In this document: positions 1 through 5,055 of the stretch, in pieces
How the letters are laid out: every line of letters starts with the position of its first letter
Position numbering within the stretch: position 1 is the stretch's first letter
From: Gammaproteobacteria bacterium
GTDB lineage: Bacteria > Pseudomonadota > Gammaproteobacteria > Steroidobacterales > SZUA-146
NCBI GenBank assembly: GCA_003228965.1
Contig: QIGP01000111.1
Coordinates: forward strand, 1-5,055
Reading direction: 5' to 3'
Length of the DNA stretch: 5,055 nt
Made by a program: the position numbers and the translations under genes
Notes under the pieces: generated by a model
The model's input: the letters and a program-made list of their open reading frames with translations, nothing else
Database searches by the model: none
Told to the model about the DNA's origin: nothing

Positions 1-280
1 GGAACACGACAAAGAGTTCCTGGCCAAGCTCAAGCGTATGACCGCCATAGGCATCGACATGGAAACGGCAACCATTTTTATTGTGGGTCACCACAATGAG
101 ATTGCACGTGGTGCGCTACTGTTAGTGTCCGATGTTCCGACTACACCGGAAGGCATCAAAACAGAAGAGCGAGATAAAAAAGTCACGGCTTCTTTTGCCG
201 ACATGCACCTTAACTTGGGCATTGCGGCCATGACCGAAGTCGGAAACCGTGGTGAGAAGATTAAGCACTTCAGGTACTAA
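1..280 (+). CDS. amn: AMP nucleosidase (nucleoside phosphorylase fold), C-terminal part only
   Basis: Only the last 92 codons are in the window; the reading frame is open to the left edge (first full codon at position 2), so the ATG at 38 is an internal methionine and not the start. AMP nucleosidase hydrolyses AMP to adenine and ribose 5-phosphate in the cytoplasm, as part of purine turnover. The visible part carries the end of the nucleoside phosphorylase (PNP/UDP) domain: a GIDMETAT segment (visible residues 17-24), whose Met-Glu pair normally contacts the ribose, and an LLLVSD strand (39-44) ending in the Asp that in this superfamily assists purine leaving-group departure. The protein ends in KIKHFRY. 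From memory, this tail and the GIKTEE segment resemble the short AMP nucleosidases annotated in Bacteroidetes more than the long E. coli Amn. Another purine nucleoside phosphorylase is possible because the N-terminal half is unseen. The gene converges on the minus-strand genes, and no hairpin with a U-tract follows its stop. Confidence 0.8.
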   Translation, partial: EHDKEFLAKLKRMTAIGIDMETATIFIVGHHNEIARGALLLVSDVPTTPEGIKTEERDKKVTASFADMHLNLGIAAMTEVGNRGEKIKHFRY

Positions 281-367
281 ATCGTGGTAGCGGCGGGTTG
301 TTCGAAATGTATGGTCCTGGAGGTTGCTTAGAAACTTTAAGGTCGTCAGTGCGAGCGCTAACACTTC

Positions 368-403
368 GTCATTGCCACACCCGTATCGCGGATTCGCAAT
401 GAC
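368..403. repeat. REP-like palindrome with GTCATTGC / GCAATGAC arms
   Basis: Two perfectly complementary 8-base arms, GTCATTGC at 368-375 and GCAATGAC at 396-403, flank a 20-base centre that contains a small CCG/CGG pairing (381-383 with 389-391). A related half-unit, CGTCAGTGCGAGCG, lies just to the left at 344-357. From memory, GTCATTGCGA...GGCAAT is the signature of intergenic palindromic repeats that occur in many copies in various bacterial genomes. The element lies between the end of the convergent nucleosidase gene and the end of the GNAT remnant, which is where REP-type elements usually sit. No T-tract follows on either strand, so it is not a canonical intrinsic terminator, although the transcript could fold. 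Copy number elsewhere in the genome cannot be judged from this window. Confidence 0.55.
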
Positions 404-407
404 AGAG

Positions 408-599
408 TTACGCTTGAGCGGTTCGGGTCATGTAGAGGATGCCGGCCATGTGGATGTCACTGCCCGGGTAGGAGGTCTCAGTAAAACCCAAACGTTCATA
501 GAGTCTTTTGGCACGCTGGTTGTCTTCGAGAACAAACAAAGACTGCGTCGCAACTTTTAGCGTGCGAAGACGGTGTTCGTTGGGTTGGGCCAAGCGCAT
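408..599 (-). pseudogene. GNAT-family N-acetyltransferase remnant (C-terminal end only)
   Basis: This 63-codon minus-strand frame contains the segment EDNQRAKRLYERLGF (residues 25-39). It is the classic end of a GNAT acetyltransferase domain: the Asn that follows beta-strand 5, the helix carrying the A-x-x-L-Y sequence, and the Gly-Phe turn. A plausible last strand follows (HMAGILYMTR, 50-59). Complete GNAT proteins are about 140-180 residues. The N-terminal strands and the acetyl-CoA pyrophosphate loop (R/Q-x-x-G-x-G/A) are absent here. The frame stays open upstream only to a TGA at 621-623, and the DUF885 stop codon lies at 645-647, so there is no room for the missing part. The segment before the motif (LKVATQSLFV) looks longer than the usual spacing, which fits decay or rearrangement. 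A GAGG (complement of 608-611) sits 8 bases before the ATG, so expression of a short peptide cannot be excluded, but an active enzyme is very unlikely. Confidence 0.6.
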
Positions 600-644
600 G
601 TCTGTAACCTCGCTAGAAATTCAGGTCAGAGTAGAACCCTTCAA

Positions 645-2528
645 TCACTTTTGATTAGCAATCCAGGTATTCACACGGGATTCCAGTAACGGCATTGGTA
701 ACGCTCCGCCGCCGAGCACCACATCGTGAAAGCCGCGAATATCAAAATTTTCACCCAACGCAGCCTCGGCCCGAGCGCGCAATTCTTCGATTTTCAACAT
801 ACCTATCTTGTAGGACGTGGCTTGTCCTGGGGTCGTAATGTAACGACGCACCTCTGAACGCACAGCACCTTCGGGGATCGCTGAGTTATCAAAGAAATAC
901 TGCACAGACTGTTCCTGAGTCCAGCCCTTGGAGTGTAGGCCGGTATCCACTACCAGGCGTATTGCGCGCCACATCTCGGCCGTAAGACGACCAAAATCCA
1001 TGTAGGGGTCTTTGAACTGGCCCATTTCTTTGGAGAGTTTTTCCGAGTACAGCGCCCAACCTTCCGAGTACACGGAGAAATTGGCCTGAGTGCGGAACGT
1101 AGGAACATCGGTCAGTTCCTGAGCAATAGAAATCTGCATATGATGACCGGGGCTGGCTTCGTGATAGGCGGTCGTTTCCATGTCGGTTTTTGAGTACGCG
1201 CTCATATCTGACATGTGTACGTAGTACACGCCGCTGCGAGAACCGTCCGGCGTGCCGGGCATGTAGTGTTGCGCGCCGCCATCCACTTCGCGGAACCCCT
1301 CGACGCGTTTCACCTCAAGGCCGGCTTTAGGTAGTCGACCAAAAAACTCTGGCAGCTTCTTGTTAATCTCAGCCAGGAAGTCGCGGGTAGTATTCAAATA
1401 GCCTTCGCGGCCCTCGTCGGTGTCGGGGAAGTAGAATTGCGGGTCGGTGCGAATGAACTCAAAGAACTCACCAAGATCACCGCTGAATTCGAGTTGTTCT
1501 TTGATTAACTCCATCTCGCCTTTAATGCGCGCTACTTCGGTCAGGCCGAGTTTGTGAACATCGTCGGCTGTCATAGGAAGCGTGGTGTATCCGGCCAGTT
1601 GATGATTGTAGAAGGCCTCACCGTTGGGCAATGCTGAAACGCCTTGCGGTACTTCGTCCGCGTTGGGCTTTTCTGCCTTTAACCAGTCGATATACGCCAC
1701 ATAGGCGGGCTTGAACTTTTCGGTTAGCACCCGAGTGGCTTCATCCCTGAGTGTCGCGGCTCGCTCTTCGTTAATCGCGCCAGATTCCGCCAGACTCTGA
1801 ATTTTGCGTTTAGCATCGGCGAGTAACGGCGAATCTGTCTCGCCATTGAACGGCAAGCCGGTGATGACATTGGTAGCCCGTTCAATGGCTGTGTCAAAGG
1901 CAAACTGTGGTGGGCGTATACCTTTCTCGGCGGACTTTATACCCATTTCAGTAACCTGATTCATGGCGCGAGCCACTTCGGAAATGCGGGTGATATAGGC
2001 CTGCATATCTTGTTCGCTATCTACTTTATGAAAGTTAATCAAAAACGTTGGAAATTGCGCTTCAGGCCCACCGAGCTCGCCAAACAGATAACCGTGGTAG
2101 AGAAATTCCATGTCCGCCTGCGCTTCTTCGGTTTGAAACACCCAAAGGTCGAAAGACTCCTTACCAGCCGTGGTCAGAGAGTCGTAGTCGAAGCTTGTGC
2201 GCATCGTTGCAACGGTCTCAACACGCCAGGCTAACTGCTCCCGAATGGCGGCCTCGCCAATCTGATCAAACTCGTCGTACTTATCTTTTCGACCAAGAAT
2301 GGTAAGCATTGCAGGGCTGATCTGGAGACTTTCCTCGTAACGCTCGTCAAACCAGGTATTAAGCCGTTCAGTTTCTGCTTCAGCGGAGACGGCAGCCGCT
2401 AATGCCTCGGCGGACTCAGCTGTTGTGCTTGAAACCTGTGATTCGACGGCTTCGTCTTTTTGACAAGCCGTTAGGGTAAACAGCGCAACAATGGCGCTCA
2501 ACAGCAGTTTAACCTTGGTAGTTGACAT
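645..2528 (-). CDS. DUF885 family lipoprotein, predicted zinc metallopeptidase
   Basis: A complete 627-residue protein, close to the usual length of DUF885 (PF05960) proteins. The N-terminus is a lipoprotein signal: Lys at 5 and 7, a hydrophobic stretch at about 8-19, and a lipobox LTAC with the lipidated Cys at 22. Residue +2 is Gln rather than Asp, which by the Lol sorting rule predicts the outer membrane facing the periplasm. An Ala/Glu-rich, probably helical linker (about 35-55) follows. The catalytic signature is HEASPGHH at 456-463, followed by SEGWALYSE (488-496) with Glu489 as the likely third zinc ligand. Further conserved-looking blocks are VDTGLHSKGW (527-536) and TTPGQATSYKIG (565-576). 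This arrangement of a His-Glu motif followed by a downstream Glu resembles gluzincin peptidases, but the substrate is unknown, so peptidase activity is inferred from the family. The ATG at 2526-2528 is chosen because it gives an intact signal sequence and has an AGAGGGA ribosome binding site 7 bases upstream. It lies downstream of rapA on the same strand. No convincing -35/-10 pair was found in the spacer. Confidence 0.93.
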   Translation of the reverse strand: MSTTKVKLLLSAIVALFTLTACQKDEAVESQVSSTTAESAEALAAAVSAEAETERLNTWFDERYEESLQISPAMLTILGRKDKYDEFDQIGEAAIREQLAWRVETVATMRTSFDYDSLTTAGKESFDLWVFQTEEAQADMEFLYHGYLFGELGGPEAQFPTFLINFHKVDSEQDMQAYITRISEVARAMNQVTEMGIKSAEKGIRPPQFAFDTAIERATNVITGLPFNGETDSPLLADAKRKIQSLAESGAINEERAATLRDEATRVLTEKFKPAYVAYIDWLKAEKPNADEVPQGVSALPNGEAFYNHQLAGYTTLPMTADDVHKLGLTEVARIKGEMELIKEQLEFSGDLGEFFEFIRTDPQFYFPDTDEGREGYLNTTRDFLAEINKKLPEFFGRLPKAGLEVKRVEGFREVDGGAQHYMPGTPDGSRSGVYYVHMSDMSAYSKTDMETTAYHEASPGHHMQISIAQELTDVPTFRTQANFSVYSEGWALYSEKLSKEMGQFKDPYMDFGRLTAEMWRAIRLVVDTGLHSKGWTQEQSVQYFFDNSAIPEGAVRSEVRRYITTPGQATSYKIGMLKIEELRARAEAALGENFDIRGFHDVVLGGGALPMPLLESRVNTWIANQK

Positions 2529-2535
2529 GGGGTAG

Positions 2536-2542
2536 TCCCTCT
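2536..2542 (-). promoter_or_regulatory. Ribosome binding site of the DUF885 lipoprotein gene
   Basis: Read on the minus strand this is AGAGGGA, a good purine-rich Shine-Dalgarno match, 7 bases before the ATG at 2528-2526. It supports the start codon that gives the lipoprotein signal peptide. Confidence 0.7.
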
Positions 2543-2592
2543 ATGGTATTTGGATATGCCGCTTATCCTGCCACGAAGCGCCTCGTTCGTCC

Positions 2593-2616
2593 AAAAAAGG
2601 GAGGCGTTGGCTGCCT
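2593..2616 (-). terminator. Weak candidate terminator downstream of rapA
   Basis: On the minus strand, AGGC (2616-2613) and GCCT (2605-2602) can form a four-base-pair stem with a seven-base loop. This is followed after four C residues (2601-2599 plus the closing base region) by a run of six T residues (2598-2593). It lies about 110 bases past the rapA stop and before the DUF885 gene. The T-run is right for an intrinsic terminator, but the stem is short and separated from the T-run by C residues, so it may not work. If it does, the lipoprotein gene needs its own promoter in the remaining 65 bases. Confidence 0.2.
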
Positions 2617-2726
2617 GGCTAGGTGGTGATTTCATAGCTTGTTTACTACACCACGCTCATTGCTACCCGGGCGGAACTGTTGACGCTGAAGTTAGGAGGG
2701 CAAACCTACTGTGGCCCCATTTTTAG

Positions 2727-5055
2727 TTACGTAGCAATAATTACCCGGACAGCATCCAACCGTAGCCTTGCATGTGTCAACGCCGTTTCGAATGAGGCCA
2801 ACTGATTGCGGAAAAAATCAATCTCTTCGTCACGCACACTGGTATTAATAGATTGCAGCGCGACCAAGCGATCTATTTCCTTTTTAAGAACTTCATTTGC
2901 GTTGTGCTGCGCGGCGGCGGCGAGTTCGAACACGCTCTGGCTTGCTTTCACTTCAGCCATTTTAAGGATCGCTGACAGTTCAGATTTTTTCGCCCTGACA
3001 ATTTTCCCCGAAGTGTCGCGATCAACGCTCTGTATAGTGCTGTTAAAGGAAGGATGCTGTAGTACGTGAGAGTGATCTTTGCCCGACTCGTCCAGGACCA
3101 CCGCGACCGTGCTATTTGGAAAATAACGCTGACTACCTGCTTTTTCGTCATCGCTGAATTCCATTAGAAACTGACAGTCAAGTAGCAGCGAACCTGGTTT
3201 AACGCCTTTGTACTTGATCGCAATCAAAGCCGTATTGCCAAACTCGCTGCTCAATACCAGATCCATTGCATTAAGTACAAACGGGTGCTCCCAGCTCAGA
3301 AATTGAACGTCTTCATTGGCCAGTGCAACATTACGATTGTAGGTCACAGTCATACCGTCATCCGGCAGACCCGGAATAATCGTTAACATGTTGTCGCCCG
3401 GAGCTATTACCCAGCAATCCATGCTGTGTATTTCACTACTAATGCCAAAACAGTCGTAAATTTTCTCCATAAAGTCATAGATATCGAGATCAGAGTCTTG
3501 TGCTATTGCCATATCTGCAAGGTGATCGGCGATCTGTGGCCTGCAGGAATTGATCTCAAGAAGCCGATCGCGTCCTAGTTGCAGGGCCTCATCGAGTTCG
3601 GCGTGCAATTGACTTGTTTTGTGATAAAACTCATCTGTTGCTGTAGCTGGATTCAATAGAAAGCGATGCAATTGAAGCCTGCTTTGAACAAATACATGTT
3701 GCCCTGCAGGACAGGTTCGGGTGAAGGCATTCAGTCCCTCGTGATACCAGCGATACATAACTTCCTGTGCTGTGTTTTGCATATACGGCACATGAATATG
3801 GATGGTTGCGTTTTGACCAATACGATCGAGCCGACCGATACGTTGTTCGAGCAAATCCGGATTTAGCGGCAGGTCAAATAGCACCAGATGATGTGCAAAT
3901 TGAAAGTTTCGGCCTTCACTGCCAATTTCAGAGCATATCAGCACCTGACTACCTGTTTCATGATCGGCAAAATAGGCGGCCGCTCTGTCCCTTTCAATAA
4001 GGCTCATGCCTTCATGAAAGGCCGCAGCACGAAGGCCAAATTTCATTTTCGACTGATTAACCAGTTCCAGGGCAGTATTCGCGTGGGCCGCAATCACCAG
4101 TACTTTCTGATTTGTATGTTCGGCTAAGAATTGGCCTAACCACTCTACACGCGGGTCAGACTTCACCCAGCCACGTGCTACCCGGGATATCTCCGGTAAT
4201 TGTTCTGGCGATAGTAAGAGCTGTAAACTTGAAGGTGGTTGCATCGAACCTGATGACAAACTTACCCAGGCATCTGGCGCTGCTAGCCTATAGGCGTGTA
4301 ATTCTCGTTCTGGAAAACCTTTAATTACGTGCCGGGTATTTCTAAAAAGCACTCGGCCTGTTCCGTGCCGGTCGAGTAAATGCTCGATTAGCGCCGTTTG
4401 TGCTTTATGCCGATCCTCATCGTTTTGACTTTCAAGCTGCGCCAGTAGTGGCTGGTTGTCGCCTTCTCCGACTGTATGCTCAAGTTTATTCATTAGCGCC
4501 TGATCCAACGCCAGGTCTTCTTGTAATACAGTCACCAAACCTGCAAGCTCTGCGTAGTTCGCTTCTTCATCTAAAAAATGACTGAGGTCATTGAATCGAT
4601 TTGGATCGAGTAATCGCAATCTTGCGAAGTGACTTTCTTTTCCTAGCTGTTCGGGTGTTGCGGTTAGCAACAGCACCCCCGGAATGTTACGGGCGAGCGT
4701 TTCTACAGTGGCGTATTCCGGGCTCACTGCGGCGGCAGACCAGGCCAGATGGTGGGCTTCATCGACAACAAGCAGGTCCCACTCGCCAAGCGTCGCTTGA
4801 GCCGCGTGTTGCGGATTATTGACCAGAAACTGCAGGCTGCAAATGACGAGTTGTTCGTTGTGAAAAGGATTTTCTAAATCACCTAAGCCAACATTTGCGT
4901 CGTCGAGCGCCTCCAGGCGTGCCTCATCGAAGACGCTGAACTTCAGATTAAAGCGGCGTAACATTTCCACGAGCCACTGATGTATCAGAGTTTCCGGCAC
5001 CACGATGAGTACTCGCTTTGCACGCTCTAACAGTAATTGCTGGTGCAGGATCAAA
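2727..5055 (-). CDS. rapA: RNA polymerase-associated ATPase RapA (HepA), N-terminus beyond the window
   Basis: RapA is a cytoplasmic SWI2/SNF2-family ATPase that binds RNA polymerase and helps recycle it from stalled post-termination complexes. About 775 residues are visible, against 968 in E. coli RapA. The frame is open to the right edge, and the first visible codon (TTG, in LILHQQLL) is internal. Numbering visible residues from that codon: motif Ia region VLIVVPETLIHQWLVEMLRRF (split across 15-35), motif II DEAHH (98-102), motif III TATP (131-134), the start of the second RecA lobe around PRVEWL (301-306), FHEGMSLIERDRAAA (346-360), motif V CSEIGSEGRNFQ (374-385) and motif VI QRIGRLDRIGQ (404-414) with its arginine finger. 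The RapA-specific C-terminal region follows, including GRDRLLEI (494-501), SWEHP (587-591), and the ending RLDAVRVIIAT, which parallels E. coli RLDALRLIVVT. The N-terminal Tudor-like domains and Walker A motif lie off the window. No frameshift or missing motif is seen. The DUF885 gene follows on the same strand after 198 bases. Confidence 0.96.
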   Translation of the reverse strand, partial: LILHQQLLLERAKRVLIVVPETLIHQWLVEMLRRFNLKFSVFDEARLEALDDANVGLGDLENPFHNEQLVICSLQFLVNNPQHAAQATLGEWDLLVVDEAHHLAWSAAAVSPEYATVETLARNIPGVLLLTATPEQLGKESHFARLRLLDPNRFNDLSHFLDEEANYAELAGLVTVLQEDLALDQALMNKLEHTVGEGDNQPLLAQLESQNDEDRHKAQTALIEHLLDRHGTGRVLFRNTRHVIKGFPERELHAYRLAAPDAWVSLSSGSMQPPSSLQLLLSPEQLPEISRVARGWVKSDPRVEWLGQFLAEHTNQKVLVIAAHANTALELVNQSKMKFGLRAAAFHEGMSLIERDRAAAYFADHETGSQVLICSEIGSEGRNFQFAHHLVLFDLPLNPDLLEQRIGRLDRIGQNATIHIHVPYMQNTAQEVMYRWYHEGLNAFTRTCPAGQHVFVQSRLQLHRFLLNPATATDEFYHKTSQLHAELDEALQLGRDRLLEINSCRPQIADHLADMAIAQDSDLDIYDFMEKIYDCFGISSEIHSMDCWVIAPGDNMLTIIPGLPDDGMTVTYNRNVALANEDVQFLSWEHPFVLNAMDLVLSSEFGNTALIAIKYKGVKPGSLLLDCQFLMEFSDDEKAGSQRYFPNSTVAVVLDESGKDHSHVLQHPSFNSTIQSVDRDTSGKIVRAKKSELSAILKMAEVKASQSVFELAAAAQHNANEVLKKEIDRLVALQSINTSVRDEEIDFFRNQLASFETALTHARLRLDAVRVIIAT

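Noticed and set aside
38..40. ATG at 38 as the start of an 80-residue plus-strand gene
   Set aside because: The frame is open to the left edge and the residues before it (EHDKEFLAKLKR) fit the same enzyme family, so it is an internal methionine of a gene cut by the window.
122..364. 80-codon minus-strand frame over the nucleosidase gene and its 3' flank
   Set aside because: It is mostly antisense to the AMP nucleosidase end, shows no recognisable motif, and has no supporting ribosome binding site that I could identify.
368..403. The GTCATTGC palindrome as a bidirectional intrinsic terminator for the convergent genes
   Set aside because: No T-tract follows on either strand and the 20-base centre is mostly unpaired, so a repeat element is the better reading.
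324..560. 78-codon plus-strand frame across the palindrome and GNAT remnant
   Set aside because: It runs antisense to the GNAT motif and through the palindromic element; the translation has no recognisable family features.
2010..2305. Two overlapping plus-strand frames inside the DUF885 gene
   Set aside because: Both are antisense to well-supported DUF885 coding sequence, and their translations have the arginine-rich look of shadow frames.
2573..2590. ACGAA / TTCGT inverted repeat in the rapA-DUF885 spacer as an operator
   Set aside because: Only five base pairs with an eight-base centre that does not pair; expected by chance in a spacer of this size.
2490..2634. Short minus-strand frame starting at an ATG near 2634 and running into the DUF885 gene in another frame
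   Set aside because: It has no Shine-Dalgarno sequence before its ATG, no recognisable motif, and ends within the start of the lipoprotein gene; probably chance.
5052..5054. TTG at the right edge as the start codon of the rapA reading frame
   Set aside because: The residues LILHQQLL align with the interior of RapA just after the expected Walker A motif, so the frame continues beyond the window and this TTG is an ordinary leucine codon.

Overview
The window looks like ordinary chromosome from a gammaproteobacterium, probably a free-living or marine one. The basis is a long, highly recognisable RapA (HepA) ATPase, a factor typical of Gammaproteobacteria, together with an outer-membrane-type lipoprotein of the DUF885 family. 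Base composition is close to even by eye. I could not run any search, so the lineage is an inference from protein resemblance.

Layout, left to right. Positions 1-280 hold the 3' end of a plus-strand nucleoside phosphorylase-fold gene, most likely AMP nucleosidase, converging on everything else. Positions 281-644 contain no intact gene. They hold a small REP-like palindrome with GTCATTGC arms (368-403) and a minus-strand remnant of a GNAT acetyltransferase (408-599) that keeps only the C-terminal part of the fold. Positions 645-2528 (minus) encode a complete 627-residue DUF885 lipoprotein, a predicted zinc metallopeptidase. Positions 2529-2726 are a 198-base spacer carrying the lipoprotein's ribosome binding site and a weak terminator candidate for the gene upstream. 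Positions 2727-5055 (minus) encode the C-terminal 776 or so residues of RapA. Its N-terminus, including the Walker A motif, lies beyond the right edge.

The genes do not form an obvious pathway. RapA recycles RNA polymerase, the DUF885 protein probably cleaves peptides in the envelope, and AMP nucleosidase acts in purine turnover. RapA and the DUF885 gene share a strand, but the 198-base gap does not argue strongly for an operon. I found no undescribed system. The parts most worth a second look are the gene-remnant and repeat region between the convergent genes, and the uncharacterised DUF885 lipoprotein.
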